Assembly (NCBI RefSeq): GCF_004011155.1
Contig: NZ_RJWG01000003.1
Location: 1-64,000, forward strand
Direction: 5' to 3'
DNA: 64,000 bases
From: Clostridium prolinivorans
Lineage (GTDB): Bacteria > Bacillota > Clostridia > Clostridiales > Clostridiaceae
Below, one piece after another: positions 42,490 through 52,395 of the stretch. Under the pieces are notes generated by a model. The model was not told where the DNA came from and did not search any database. It saw only the letters and a program-made list of their open reading frames with translations. Positions within the stretch are counted from its first letter, which is position 1, and every line of letters begins with the position of its first letter. Both the position numbers and the translations under genes were made by a program.

Positions 42490-44100
42490 TTATTTTATAT
42501 ATAATTTATTATAATAATCTTCAAGCATTCTCTTTGTACCAAAATTTTCCTTAGTTGTTTTAATACTTTCTTTCATCATTTCTATCCATTTAGGTCTATT
42601 TTCATAATAAGTAGGAACAACTCTATTAAGCAGTGTATCATAAAGAGCGTCTATATCATGAGCGTTGATATCGTCTACTTCTCCTTCGGAAACTCCATCT
42701 CCAAACTGCCAGCCGTTAATACCATCTATACAAGCTTCTGGCCACCAGCCATCTAAAATTGAACAATTAAGAACACCGTTCATTGCAGCTTTCATTCCAG
42801 AAGTACCTGAAGCTTCCAATGGTCTAATTGGATTATTAAGCCATATATCACTTCCACGAGTAAGCATTCTACCTATATTCATATCATAGTTTTCAAGGAA
42901 TACTACAGCTTTTGGATATTTTTTCATCATAGAAACCAAATTAGCAACTATTGCTTTTCCAGTGTCATCAAGAGGATGTGCTTTACCTGAAAATACTATT
43001 TGAATTTTTCCTTCATTTAAATAAGGTTCAATGACTTCAGGTCTACTAAATATAAGATCACTTCTTTTATATGGAGCAGCTCTTCTTGAAAAACCTATTA
43101 AAAGATTATCCAAATTAAGAGTTATGCCTGTTCTTTCTTTAACAAAAGAAATAAGTTCTTTTTTGATTTCCATATGAGCAGACCAAATATCTCCATTTTC
43201 TTCATAAGCTTTAGTTATTCTATCATCAACCCAAGTTGGAATATGAATAGCATTTGTAATTCCTATTATTTCAGAACGTCCAGCTACTTCTTTCCACATT
43301 TTGTTTGCAGTTTGTGCATGAAGATCAGAAACTGCATTTGATTTTCTTGAAAGCCTAAGCCCTGCTATTGTCATATTAAAAGGATCTCCACCAATTCTTA
43401 TCATTTGATCTTTTGTTAAACCATTAAAAGCACCCATATATTCTAATTTTTCAATTGGGTGAGATTCATTTCCTTGAATTATTGGAGTATGAGTTGTAAA
43501 TACAACTTCTTCTCTTGTAGATTTCCAAGCTTCTTCAAATGTTAATCCAGAACACATTTTTTCTCTTATAAGTTCAAGAGCTGCAAAATCTGCATGACCT
43601 TCGTTGAAATGATAAACATCTACAGGAATTTCTAATGCTCTAAGAGCCCTTACTCCACCTATTCCAAGCACCATTTCTTGAGCAATTCTTTCTTCGCCAA
43701 ACCATCCATATAATTGTCCAGTAATCCAAGTTTCGCTGTTCTCTGGGATATCTGTATCTAAAAGATACAGAGGGTTATTTCCAAATTTTTCAGTTTTCCA
43801 TACTTTACATACTACATCTATATTTCTTATTTTAACTGTAACTTTAACTCCAGTATCTTCTAAAAAATCGTATACATAATTTTTATAAGCATCATAAGGT
43901 TTCCCATCTTTATCAATAACTTGATCTCCATAACCTTGCTTCCATTTTATACCGATGCCAACTAAAGGTAGATTTAAATCTTTTGCTCCTTTTAAATAAT
44001 CTCCAGCAAGTATTCCAAGCCCCCCTGCATACATTTTAAAATCAGAATCAAGCCCATATTCCATACAAAAATAGGCAACTTTAGGTAAATTATTATTCAT
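42490..44100 (-). CDS. glgP: Alpha-glucan phosphorylase, short form
   Basis: A 536-residue phosphorylase related to MalP/GlgP. N-terminal YFCMEYGLDSDFKMYAGGLG, and near the C-terminus the pyridoxal-phosphate region RPLEASGTSGMKAAMNGVLN. It releases glucose 1-phosphate from glycogen or maltodextrin. Shorter than the ~800-residue classical enzyme, matching the compact family. It is alone, not in a glg operon. ATG behind AGGGAGGG. Confidence 0.9.
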   Translation of the reverse strand: MNNNLPKVAYFCMEYGLDSDFKMYAGGLGILAGDYLKGAKDLNLPLVGIGIKWKQGYGDQVIDKDGKPYDAYKNYVYDFLEDTGVKVTVKIRNIDVVCKVWKTEKFGNNPLYLLDTDIPENSETWITGQLYGWFGEERIAQEMVLGIGGVRALRALEIPVDVYHFNEGHADFAALELIREKMCSGLTFEEAWKSTREEVVFTTHTPIIQGNESHPIEKLEYMGAFNGLTKDQMIRIGGDPFNMTIAGLRLSRKSNAVSDLHAQTANKMWKEVAGRSEIIGITNAIHIPTWVDDRITKAYEENGDIWSAHMEIKKELISFVKERTGITLNLDNLLIGFSRRAAPYKRSDLIFSRPEVIEPYLNEGKIQIVFSGKAHPLDDTGKAIVANLVSMMKKYPKAVVFLENYDMNIGRMLTRGSDIWLNNPIRPLEASGTSGMKAAMNGVLNCSILDGWWPEACIDGINGWQFGDGVSEGEVDDINAHDIDALYDTLLNRVVPTYYENRPKWIEMMKESIKTTKENFGTKRMLEDYYNKLYIK

Positions 44101-44239
44101 TTTAACCCTCCCTGTATTTAATAATACTTATATAAAGCATTATTATTATATTATTATAATTAAATTATAATAATAAATAAGAAAATATACAACCGTTTGC
44201 GCAAATATTTTTAAAATTTTCCAAAGAATTTTATAATCA

Positions 44240-44347
44240 TGGCAGAAGCTTGAAACAGGAACAGTTATAGTATGGAAAAAACAACAGGTATTTTCTAAAG
44301 CAGCAGCAAAATTCATTGAAATAATTATAAATGCTTTAAAGTTATAG
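44240..44347 (+). pseudogene. Relic of a LysR-family regulator gene
   Basis: The frame reads WQKLETGTVIVWKKQQVFSK, then AAAKFIEIIINALKL and a stop. This is the C-terminal end of a LysR substrate-binding domain. The upstream frame is broken by a stop after two codons and no helix-turn-helix region remains. The rest of the 397-base gap is AT-rich with nothing recognised. Confidence 0.6.
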
Positions 44348-44497
44348 ATAATAATAAAGAATAGGCATTAGATATATTAAACACTTTAAGATAAAATATA
44401 TATAACCATTTTTGTAACAACTTAATAGTTTAAAAAGTTTGTTTTAAAACTAACTTTAATAATATAATAAACTAATAATAGTAATGGAGGAGAAAAT

Positions 44498-45622
44498 ATG
44501 AGTAGTAAAAAATTAGGTTTTGGATTAATGAGATTACCTTCATTGAATGAAAATGATCCATCAAAGATTGATATTGAACAGACAAAACAAATGGTAGATA
44601 TTTTTTTAGAGAGAGGATTTACTTATTTTGATACGGCTTGGATGTATTGTGGTTTTAATAGTGAAAATGCTGCAAAAGAAACATTAGTAGCTCGTCATCC
44701 CCGTGATAGTTTTACATTAACGACAAAGCTTCATTCTGGATTTATAAAGACAAAGGAAGATAGAGATCGTATATTTAATGAGCAATTAAAGAAAACAGGT
44801 GTTGAGTACTTTGATTATTATTTATTACATGATATTAATACTCATAGTATTGAAGTTTATAATAGGTTAGATTGTTTCAATTGGATACTTGAAAAGAAAA
44901 AACAAGGTTTGGTTAAAACTATTGGTTTTTCTTTCCATGATGGTCCTGAATTATTAGACAAAGTTTTAACTGAACATCCAGAGTTTGAAGTTGTTCAGCT
45001 GCAAATTAATTATTTAGATTGGGATAGTGCTGGTGTCCAATCACGTAAATGTTATGAAGTGGCTACAAAGCATAATAAACCAGTTATTGTTATGGAACCT
45101 GTAAAAGGTGGAACTTTAGCAAATGTACCTATTGAAGTTGAAAAGATGTTTAAAGATTATGCTCCTTATATGTCTATTCCTTCGTGGGCAATTCGTTTTG
45201 CTGCAAGTTTGGATAATGTGATGATGGTATTAAGTGGTATGTCTAATATGGAGCAATTATTAGATAATACTAATTATATGAAAGATTTTAAACCTCTAAA
45301 TGATAAAGAGTATGAACTTATTCATAAAGCTGTTGATATTATTAATTCAACGATTGCAATACCTTGTACTGGATGTTCATATTGTATAGATGGATGTCCT
45401 ATGAATATAGCAATTCCTAAATATTTTTCTTTGTATAATGCAGATTTACAAGAAATTAAAGAAAAAGGTTGGACACCACAAGGTGAATATTATGCAAACC
45501 TAACAAAAACATTTGGTAAAGCAAGTGATTGTATAGAATGTGGACAATGTGAAGGAGTATGTCCTCAACATTTACATATTATTGATGATCTTAAACGAGT
45601 TGCTAAATATTTTGAAAAATGA
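44498..45622 (+). CDS. Aldo/keto reductase with C-terminal ferredoxin domain
   Basis: A 374-residue fusion: TIM-barrel aldo/keto reductase ([22 protein letters not shown] give the Asp, Tyr, Lys and His tetrad) and a C-terminal part with [12 protein letters not shown] and [12 protein letters not shown], the ligands of two [4Fe-4S] clusters. Substrate unknown. At least six of about ten Arg codons are CGN, whereas neighbours almost always use AGA, hinting at transfer. Confidence 0.88.
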   Translation: MSSKKLGFGLMRLPSLNENDPSKIDIEQTKQMVDIFLERGFTYFDTAWMYCGFNSENAAKETLVARHPRDSFTLTTKLHSGFIKTKEDRDRIFNEQLKKTGVEYFDYYLLHDINTHSIEVYNRLDCFNWILEKKKQGLVKTIGFSFHDGPELLDKVLTEHPEFEVVQLQINYLDWDSAGVQSRKCYEVATKHNKPVIVMEPVKGGTLANVPIEVEKMFKDYAPYMSIPSWAIRFAASLDNVMMVLSGMSNMEQLLDNTNYMKDFKPLNDKEYELIHKAVDIINSTIAIPCTGCSYCIDGCPMNIAIPKYFSLYNADLQEIKEKGWTPQGEYYANLTKTFGKASDCIECGQCEGVCPQHLHIIDDLKRVAKYFEK

Positions 45623-45669
45623 TTTTACTTTATTGATAGAATAATTTCTAGGATTTGTTTATAAGTTAT

Positions 45670-45816
45670 TTAATACTATAATTAATTTACAATAGGCTGT
45701 AAATTAATTTCCACTATACAATTTATAGTGTTTCTAAATTTACATTACAAATATATATATATTTATATAGTGGTAAATATTTAATAAAAAGACTTTTATG
45801 AGATAATAATATTATT
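45670..45816 (+). repeat. Dispersed ~140-bp intergenic repeat, copy B
   Basis: The best-preserved copy. AATTAATTTAC pairs perfectly with GTAAATTAATT, and CACTATA pairs with TATAGTG, giving two adjacent hairpins; a TTTAATAAAAAGACTTTTAT tail follows. Unlike copies A and C, no gene lies downstream in the same orientation. Confidence 0.8.
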
Positions 45817-45827
45817 TTTTAAAATTA

Positions 45828-45868
45828 AAAAAGATTAACAGAAAATTAAACCTCTGTTAATCTTTTTC
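45828..45868. terminator. Bidirectional terminator between the reductase and the sigma-54 activator
   Basis: AAAAAGATTAACAGA pairs with TCTGTTAATCTTTTT over a ten-base loop. The right arm contains the stop codon of the minus-strand regulator (45857-45859), so the signal is built into its last codons. Confidence 0.88.
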
Positions 45869-47530
45869 TATTTCAATGCCATATTTTTTACATTTCAATG
45901 CCACAGTTCTATGGGTAATGCCTAAAGCTTTTCCAGCCTTATTATAGCTTTTGTATTTTTTCATAGCTATAGTTATAATTTCCTTTTCGTATTCTTCAAG
46001 TGGAAGAAGTTCTTCATTAACTAAATTTATTAAAGATTCACTGTTTGATGATGAGTTGTTTATATAAAAAGGAAGATCTTTACAAGTTATAATAGAACCA
46101 TCACACATATTTATAGCACGTTCAATTATATTTTGAAGTTCACGGATATTACCTGGCCAATGATATTTATAAAATTTATCTAAACATTCTGAAGAAATTC
46201 CTGTTATTTTTTTATTTAAATTTTTGCTTAAATTTTTTATAAAATACTCTGTAAGCGAATTTATATCTGACTTTCTATCTCTAAGAGGAGGAAGAGTTAT
46301 TGATAATACATTTAACCTATAATATAAATCTTCTCTAAATTCACCTTTTTCTATCATTTCTTCAAGATTTCTATTTGTTGCAGCAATAACTCTTACATCT
46401 ACTTTATGTGTTTCAACTCCGCCTACACTTTCAAATTCTTTTTCTTGAAGTACTCTTAAAAGTTTAACTTGCATAGATTTTGGCATATCCCCTATTTCAT
46501 CTAAAAATATGGTACCGCCATCTGCAATTTTAAATTTACCAGGCTTGTTTTTAATAGCACCAGTAAAAGCTCCCTTTTCATGACCGAAGAGTTCACTTTC
46601 AAGAAGATTTTCAGGAATAGATGCACAATTAACTTTTACAAAAGGTTTATCTGCTCTATTGCTATGATTATGTATAGCTTTAGCAATAAGTTCTTTACCA
46701 GTTCCGCTTTCTCCCCTTATTAAAACTGTTGATGTAGAAAGAGATGCCTTTTCTGCAATAATAAGAGCTTCTCTTAAATTGCTGCTAGAACCTATTATAT
46801 TATAGAAAGAACTATTTAATTTAGTATGTTTTTTTAATTCTTCTTTATAATAATTTAATTCTTCTTTATAATTTTCAAGTTTTCTTGCAAGATCTGAAAT
46901 ATCTTGAAAAACGCCAATAGCACCAATTACTTTATCATTTAAAAAAATTGGAGAACGGTTAGATATAACTATTGTATCTTTAATTTCTATAGTTTCTCCT
47001 ATACTTTTTTCTTTATTTTTTATAGTATCAGAAAGCTTGGAAGAAGGAATTATATCTTTTATATTTCTTCCTAAAACTTCTTTAGGATTCTTTTTTAAAA
47101 TATTTAAAATATAAGAATTAGCAGAAGTTATGTTACTATTTATATCAATAATAATTATTCCAAGAGGAAGACTTTGAATTATCTGTTCATTTGCTATAGT
47201 ACTTTCTTCAATTAATTTATCTATATTTGACATATTAGAAGAAGTTTCGTTTTCAATTTGAGTATTTATAAAATTTGAAAGCTCAAGCACAGCTTTTCTT
47301 CCATTTAAATTATCTTCTTTACATGAAATTTCAATTATTTCATTTTGTTTAATTTTTAAAGACAAAAGAGCAAGCATGCTTAATGCTATAGGCTCTTTAC
47401 TTTCCATAGTTCTTATATATAAATTTATATTATATTTTCCTTTAAGTTCAGCAGCTTTATTAACTATCATAGCTGCAATTCTAGTATGTATTCCATAACG
47501 TGAATTTACTACAACACTATTTTTATACAT
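45857..47530 (-). CDS. Sigma-54-dependent activator with N-terminal HPr-like domain
   Basis: A 557-residue protein. Residues 1-90 resemble HPr ([16 protein letters not shown] places His15 and Arg17 as in HPr; Ser51 sits where HPr has Ser46). A PAS domain follows at about 110-215, then an AAA+ domain with Walker [21 protein letters not shown], and Walker [12 protein letters not shown], and a C-terminal Fis-type helix-turn-helix. It probably reads PTS phosphorylation and drives ptsI from a -24/-12 promoter. ATG follows GAGGAGGG. Confidence 0.92.
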   Translation of the reverse strand: MYKNSVVVNSRYGIHTRIAAMIVNKAAELKGKYNINLYIRTMESKEPIALSMLALLSLKIKQNEIIEISCKEDNLNGRKAVLELSNFINTQIENETSSNMSNIDKLIEESTIANEQIIQSLPLGIIIIDINSNITSANSYILNILKKNPKEVLGRNIKDIIPSSKLSDTIKNKEKSIGETIEIKDTIVISNRSPIFLNDKVIGAIGVFQDISDLARKLENYKEELNYYKEELKKHTKLNSSFYNIIGSSSNLREALIIAEKASLSTSTVLIRGESGTGKELIAKAIHNHSNRADKPFVKVNCASIPENLLESELFGHEKGAFTGAIKNKPGKFKIADGGTIFLDEIGDMPKSMQVKLLRVLQEKEFESVGGVETHKVDVRVIAATNRNLEEMIEKGEFREDLYYRLNVLSITLPPLRDRKSDINSLTEYFIKNLSKNLNKKITGISSECLDKFYKYHWPGNIRELQNIIERAINMCDGSIITCKDLPFYINNSSSNSESLINLVNEELLPLEEYEKEIITIAMKKYKSYNKAGKALGITHRTVALKCKKYGIEIEKD

Positions 47531-47574
47531 AAAACCCTCCTCTTAATAAAAAATATCAATAACAATTATAAATA

Positions 47575-47589
47575 TGATAAAAAGTATCA
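47575..47589. promoter_or_regulatory. Distal upstream activator site
   Basis: TGATAAAAAGTATCA is a palindrome TGATA-N5-TATCA differing by one base from the site at 47688. It lies about 170 bases upstream of the -12 element, a usual distance for a sigma-54 enhancer. Confidence 0.6.
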
Positions 47590-47687
47590 ACTATATAATA
47601 CATTAAACAAAACAGCATGTCCACATTAATTTATAATAATTTTATAATAAAAAAATATAGTTTACAAATAATAAACTATAAGAATGA

Positions 47688-47702
47688 TGATAAAAAATAT
47701 CA
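47688..47702. promoter_or_regulatory. Proximal upstream activator site
   Basis: TGATAAAAAATATCA repeats the TGATA-N5-TATCA palindrome. The bases after each copy also agree (ATATCAATAACA at 47697 and 47553), and a TATTGATA half-site follows at 47719. Confidence 0.6.
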
Positions 47703-47742
47703 ATAACATTTTAAAAAATATTGATAATAAATAAGTGTAGAA

Positions 47743-47759
47743 TTGGCACGAATTTTGCT
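47743..47759 (+). promoter_or_regulatory. Sigma-54 promoter of ptsI
   Basis: TTGGCACGAATTTTGCT matches the TTGGCACG-N4-TTGC -24/-12 consensus, with GG and GC twelve bases apart. Transcription should begin near 47770, about 30 bases before the ptsI start. The divergent sigma-54 activator strengthens the call. Confidence 0.92.
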
Positions 47760-47801
47760 ATTAATATTTATATGATATATTTTAGTATGGAGGTAAAAGA
47801 C

Positions 47802-49418
47802 ATGAAAAAAGGAATTGCAGCTTCAAGAGGATACGCAATTGGGAAGGTCGTTTTAAAAGAAAAAAATGAAGAGGTAATAGTAGAAAAAAGTATACAAAAT
47901 GTACAAGAAGAAAAAAATAGACTTCAAGATGCTGTAAATGCCTCTAGAGAGCAATTGGAGAAAATAAGGGAAAAAGCAGAAAAAGAAATGGGAACAGATA
48001 AAGCAGCTGTATTTAGCAGTCATATAATGCTTTTAGATGATCCTGAATTTATAGGAAGTATTGAATCTAAAATAGATACAAATAAGATTAATGCTGAAAA
48101 AGCTTTAAAAGATGTAGTAGATATGTATATGGACATTTTTGCGGCTATGGAAGATGAATACATGAAAGAAAGAGCAGCAGATATAAAAGATGTTGGTGAT
48201 AGAATTACCAATAATCTTTTAGGAAAAGGTGCAGAAGGAATGAATATTTCTTTTAATAATGCAGTTATAGTTGCTCATGATTTAACTCCTTCTGATACTG
48301 CTTCACTTGATAAAAGTAAGGTAGTGGCTTTTTTAACAGATATAGGAGGAAGAACATCTCATAGTGCTATAATGGCTAGAACTTTAGAAATACCTGCTAT
48401 AGTTGGATTAGGAGATATAACTAACTGTGTAAAAAATGGTGATACTGTTATAGTAGATGGAATAGAAGGAATAGTTATAGTAAATCCATCTAGTGCTCAA
48501 ATTGAAGAATATAAAGTTAAAATGGAACAATTTGAAAAAGAAAAACAAGAACTAAAAAAATTAGTAGAAGTAAAAACAAAAACAAAATCAGGCAAAAGAA
48601 TTGAAGTAGTTGGGAATATAGGTAAAAGCGAAGATATACATAAAGTATTAGAAAATGGTGGAGAAGGTGTAGGTTTATTTAGAACTGAATTTTTATATAT
48701 GGATAGAGATAGCATGCCTACAGAGGAAGAGCAATTTGAATCTTATAAATATGTAGCAGAAAAATTAGAAGGTAAACCATTAGTTATAAGAACTCTTGAT
48801 ATAGGTGGAGATAAAAAACTTCCTTATCTTGAAATGCCAGAAGAAATGAATCCTTTCCTTGGATATAGAGCTATAAGATTATGTCTTGATAGAAAGGATA
48901 TATTTAAGGTTCAGCTTAGAGCACTTTTAAGAGCTTCAGCTTTTGGAAATATCAAAATAATGTTTCCTATGATTTCTTCAGTTAATGAATTTCTTGAAGC
49001 TAAAAAACTTTTAGAAGAATGTAAAGAAGAATTAAGAAAAGAAGGAAAAGCTTTCAATGATAATATAGAAATAGGAATAATGGTAGAAATACCTGCTACT
49101 GCTGTTATTGCGGATGAATTTGCAAAATATGTTGATTTCTTTAGCATAGGAACAAATGATTTAATTCAATATACTTTAGCAGCAGATAGAATGAATGAAA
49201 AAGTTTCTTATATATATGATCCAATGCATCCAGCAGTTTTAAAACTTATAAAAATGACTATAGATGCAGCTCATAAAGCAGGAAAATGGTGTGGTATGTG
49301 CGGAGAAATGGCAGGAGATGAAAGAGCAATACCTACTTTAGTTGAATATGGTTTAGATGAATTTTCTATGAGTGCTTCATCTATACTTAAAGCTAAACAG
49401 ATTATTATGAATATGTAA
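47802..49418 (+). CDS. ptsI: Phosphoenolpyruvate-protein phosphotransferase, Enzyme I
   Basis: A 538-residue PTS Enzyme I that takes phosphate from PEP and passes it to HPr. The phospho-His lies in GGRTSHSAIMAR (about residue 186); the PEP-binding part has RTEFLYMDRDSMPTEEEQ and the Cys in MCGEMAGD. The ATG at 47802 follows TGGAGGT. No ptsH is adjacent, although the divergent regulator carries an HPr-like domain. Confidence 0.95.
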   Translation: MKKGIAASRGYAIGKVVLKEKNEEVIVEKSIQNVQEEKNRLQDAVNASREQLEKIREKAEKEMGTDKAAVFSSHIMLLDDPEFIGSIESKIDTNKINAEKALKDVVDMYMDIFAAMEDEYMKERAADIKDVGDRITNNLLGKGAEGMNISFNNAVIVAHDLTPSDTASLDKSKVVAFLTDIGGRTSHSAIMARTLEIPAIVGLGDITNCVKNGDTVIVDGIEGIVIVNPSSAQIEEYKVKMEQFEKEKQELKKLVEVKTKTKSGKRIEVVGNIGKSEDIHKVLENGGEGVGLFRTEFLYMDRDSMPTEEEQFESYKYVAEKLEGKPLVIRTLDIGGDKKLPYLEMPEEMNPFLGYRAIRLCLDRKDIFKVQLRALLRASAFGNIKIMFPMISSVNEFLEAKKLLEECKEELRKEGKAFNDNIEIGIMVEIPATAVIADEFAKYVDFFSIGTNDLIQYTLAADRMNEKVSYIYDPMHPAVLKLIKMTIDAAHKAGKWCGMCGEMAGDERAIPTLVEYGLDEFSMSASSILKAKQIIMNM

Positions 49419-49442
49419 TAAACTGCACTATCATAAAATAAT

Positions 49443-49520
49443 AAAGCAGGCACAAATCAAGTGTTTTGGTTTAACTCACTAAAGTTTAACCAAAAGAGAT
49501 AGGATTTGTGCCTGTTTTTA
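49443..49520 (+). terminator. Long two-tier hairpin after ptsI
   Basis: CAGGCACAAATC pairs with GATTTGTGCCTG; inside it TTTTGGTT pairs with AACCAAAA, with GTTTAAC occurring twice in the loop region. Five T's follow. It likely terminates ptsI, but is more elaborate than needed and resembles the elements at 23691 and 54186. Confidence 0.75.
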
Positions 49521-49675
49521 TTTAGAGATAAATTTTATTATATAGATATTAGTAATAAATATTTCAGTAAATTTTTAATAAAAATACTTTTTACATACTT
49601 TTTGCAAAATAATCATGATATTATAATTAATAATGATAAAAACTTTATTTTAAGATATAAAGAGGTAATAGTTAT

Positions 49676-50929
49676 ATGGATAAATCTACTAAATTATATG
49701 CAAAGGCAATTAAGTTTTATAATGATGGGTATATAGATAAGTCTTTAGAGTTTTGCGAAAAAAGTATATCTGAAAATTTAAAAAATTCATCAGCCATTAA
49801 CCTTAAAGGACTTTTATACTATTTAAAGGGAGAACTTGACAATGCACAAGCTTTATGGAATATGAACTATCAAATTAATGAAGATATGGTATCTAAAAAA
49901 TATTTAGAAGATAGTAAAAATGATAAAGAAAAGAATAAGCTTTATAAAGAAGCTATTAATTATATTAAAGAAATAAAGATAAAAGAGGCTTTGTACAAAC
50001 TTGAAAGTTGCCTTGAAAGTGATTTTAATTTTATAAATGTAAATAATTCTATTGCCTTTTGTTATATTAAACTTGGCGAGTATAATAAGGCTGAAATTTT
50101 TATAGAAAAAGTGTTAAATATAGATAAAAATAATAAAACAGCTCTTTCTTTAAAAAAAGAACTTATAGATTTTGGAATTATTAAAAATAAATCATACAAT
50201 AGATACTTTGCACCTATAATAATTTTAAGTTTAATATTTATAATTTCTAGTACATTTATAAAAATTTCAAAAAAAACTAAAGATTATAGTAAAAACATAG
50301 AAAGCATAAATAATAATTCAAGCAATAAAATTCAAAATAATATGAGCATAAAAAATGATTTAAAAAATGAAAGCGAAAATAAAAAAGAAGAAATAAAAGA
50401 GAATTCTTATAAAATTTTCCCTAAAGAAGAAATAAATAAAGCTTTAGAAAATAAAGATTATGAAAAACTTTATACTATATTATCAAATTTAAAAAATGAT
50501 AATACATCATATGAAAATACTAAATTAATTGCAAAAGCTGAAGAAATTTTAAAAAATAATGGAGCTTTATATTTTTATAATAAAGGAAGAGAATATTTAT
50601 CTTCGAAAGATTATACTAAAGCTATAGAAAATTTAAATAAAGCTTATATATATGGAAGTGAAAGTTATTTATATTCTCATATAAATTATATGCTTGGATT
50701 AACATATAAAGAAATGGGAGATATAGAAAATGCAATAAAATATTATAAACAATATGATAGCCAATATCCAAATGGAGATTATGAAGAAACAGTGCTTTAT
50801 GAGCTTGCTTTAATATATAAAGACATAGATGATGAAGCTTCTAAAAATTATGCGAGAAAATTAATTAAATTATATCCTAACTCTATTTATAATAATTCTA
50901 TAGTTAAAGAAATACTAAAAAATAATTAA
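49676..50929 (+). CDS. TPR-repeat membrane protein
   Basis: A 417-residue protein with tetratricopeptide-like repeats at about residues 1-165, one membrane segment (YFAPIIILSLIFIISSTFIK, about 176-197), an Asn/Lys/Ser-rich linker to about 265, and further TPRs at the C-terminus (KDYTKAIENLNKAYIYGSES; ENAIKYYKQYDSQYPNGDYE). This suggests an assembly scaffold on both sides of the membrane. Function unknown. ATG behind AAAGAGGTAAT. Confidence 0.82.
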   Translation: MDKSTKLYAKAIKFYNDGYIDKSLEFCEKSISENLKNSSAINLKGLLYYLKGELDNAQALWNMNYQINEDMVSKKYLEDSKNDKEKNKLYKEAINYIKEIKIKEALYKLESCLESDFNFINVNNSIAFCYIKLGEYNKAEIFIEKVLNIDKNNKTALSLKKELIDFGIIKNKSYNRYFAPIIILSLIFIISSTFIKISKKTKDYSKNIESINNNSSNKIQNNMSIKNDLKNESENKKEEIKENSYKIFPKEEINKALENKDYEKLYTILSNLKNDNTSYENTKLIAKAEEILKNNGALYFYNKGREYLSSKDYTKAIENLNKAYIYGSESYLYSHINYMLGLTYKEMGDIENAIKYYKQYDSQYPNGDYEETVLYELALIYKDIDDEASKNYARKLIKLYPNSIYNNSIVKEILKNN

Positions 50930-50954
50930 ATTTTAATAATTATAAATTATTAAA

Positions 50955-50978
50955 ATATTCTCAATAAGGTGAGAATAT
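50955..50978. promoter_or_regulatory. Palindrome upstream of aroE
   Basis: ATATTCTCA and TGAGAATAT form a perfect 9-bp inverted repeat around ATAAGG, between the TPR gene and aroE. No T tract follows, so an operator or a small RNA hairpin is as likely as a terminator. Confidence 0.35.
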
Positions 50979-51104
50979 AAACATTATTATCTTTACAAAT
51001 TTTAGGTGAAATGTTATAATAAACGGCAATAAATATGTATGGAAAATTTATCTTGAATTATGTTTTTAGTGTATAAAATATATCGTTTAAGAAGGTGAAA
51101 ATAT

Positions 51105-51902
51105 TTGAAAAAGTTATATGGTCTACTGGGCGAAAAACTTTCTCATAGTTTTTCGCCTGAAATTCATTCAATTATATTTGAAAAGACTAATGCTGATGCT
51201 TATTATCATTTATTTGAAATAAAAAAAGAAGACATTAAAGATGCTGTAAAAGCTCTTCAAGTTTTAAGGGTAGCAGGTGTAAATGTTACTATTCCATATA
51301 AAGTAGAAATTATGGAGTTTTTAGATGAAATATCCATTGAAGCCAAAAAGATAGGTGCTATAAATACAATAGTGTTTAAAGATAATAAGACTTATGGATA
51401 TAATACTGATTATTATGGATTTGGAATGACACTTGATAAGTTTAATATTAATGTAAGAGATAAAAAAATAGTATTATTAGGTACAGGTGGAGTTTCAAAA
51501 GCAATAGTTCAATATCTTTATGATAATAATGCAAAAGAGATAACATATGTTACAAGAGATAAAAATAAATTTTGTGGAAATAAAAATAAAATTATAGATT
51601 ATAATGAATTAAATAATATAAAAAATCAAGATATAATTATAAATTGTACGCCATGTGGAATGTTTCCTAACATTGAAGAATCTCCTGTAAACAAAGAAAT
51701 TTTTGAAAATTATGCCACAGCAATAGATTTAATTTATAATCCTAAAGAAACTAAATTTTTGAAATATGCTTATGAAAAAAAACTTAAAACTATAAATGGC
51801 TTATATATGCTTATTGCTCAAGCTGTAAAATCGCAAGAGTTATGGATGAATAAAAAAATTGAAGAGAAAGTTGTAGATGAAGTTTATGAGAAATTTAAAT
51901 AA
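51105..51902 (+). CDS. aroE: Shikimate dehydrogenase
   Basis: A 265-residue NADP-dependent enzyme reducing 3-dehydroshikimate. YGLLGEKLSHSFSPEIHSII at the N-terminus, catalytic Lys in VNVTIPYK, Asp in YNTDYYGF, and the cofactor motif LLGTGGVSKAI. The start is TTG behind GAAGGTGAAA. It opens an aroE-aroK-aroQ group and overlaps aroK. Confidence 0.94.
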   Translation: MKKLYGLLGEKLSHSFSPEIHSIIFEKTNADAYYHLFEIKKEDIKDAVKALQVLRVAGVNVTIPYKVEIMEFLDEISIEAKKIGAINTIVFKDNKTYGYNTDYYGFGMTLDKFNINVRDKKIVLLGTGGVSKAIVQYLYDNNAKEITYVTRDKNKFCGNKNKIIDYNELNNIKNQDIIINCTPCGMFPNIEESPVNKEIFENYATAIDLIYNPKETKFLKYAYEKKLKTINGLYMLIAQAVKSQELWMNKKIEEKVVDEVYEKFK

Positions 51903-52395
51903 AAATATTGTATTTATAGGTATGCCAGGATGTGGGAAATCAACAATTGGTAAAATAGTGTCAGAAAAAATTAATATGAAATTTTGTGATTTAGATATAT
52001 ATATTGAAGAAAAAGAAAATATGACCATAGACGAAATTTTTAAATATGGTGAAACATATTTTAGAGATATAGAAGAAAAATCTGTAAAAGAAATCAGCAA
52101 ATTAAAAGGTTATGTTATTTCTGCTGGCGGTGGTATTGTATTAAGAAAAACAAATATTGATTTTTTAAAAGAAAATGGAATTATAATTTTTATAAATAGA
52201 CCAGTAGATAAAATAGCTCTTGATATAGATGTATCTAAAAGACCGCTTCTTAAGGAAGAAAAAAACAGATTATACAAACTTTACGAAGAAAGATATAATC
52301 TATACAAAAAATATTGTGATTTTGAAGTGGAAAATTCTGGAACAATCGAAGAATCTATAAATAAAATAATAAAAATATTAGAAGGTGATTTATAA
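51877..52395 (+). CDS. aroK: Shikimate kinase
   Basis: A 172-residue P-loop kinase (FIGMPGCGKSTIGKI), with the FRDIEEK shikimate-binding region and SAGGGIVL. It phosphorylates shikimate. It begins inside aroE; ATGs at 51877 and 51886 are both possible, with no strong ribosome site. Its stop shares a base with the aroQ ATG. Confidence 0.93.
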   Translation: MKFMRNLNKNIVFIGMPGCGKSTIGKIVSEKINMKFCDLDIYIEEKENMTIDEIFKYGETYFRDIEEKSVKEISKLKGYVISAGGGIVLRKTNIDFLKENGIIIFINRPVDKIALDIDVSKRPLLKEEKNRLYKLYEERYNLYKKYCDFEVENSGTIEESINKIIKILEGDL

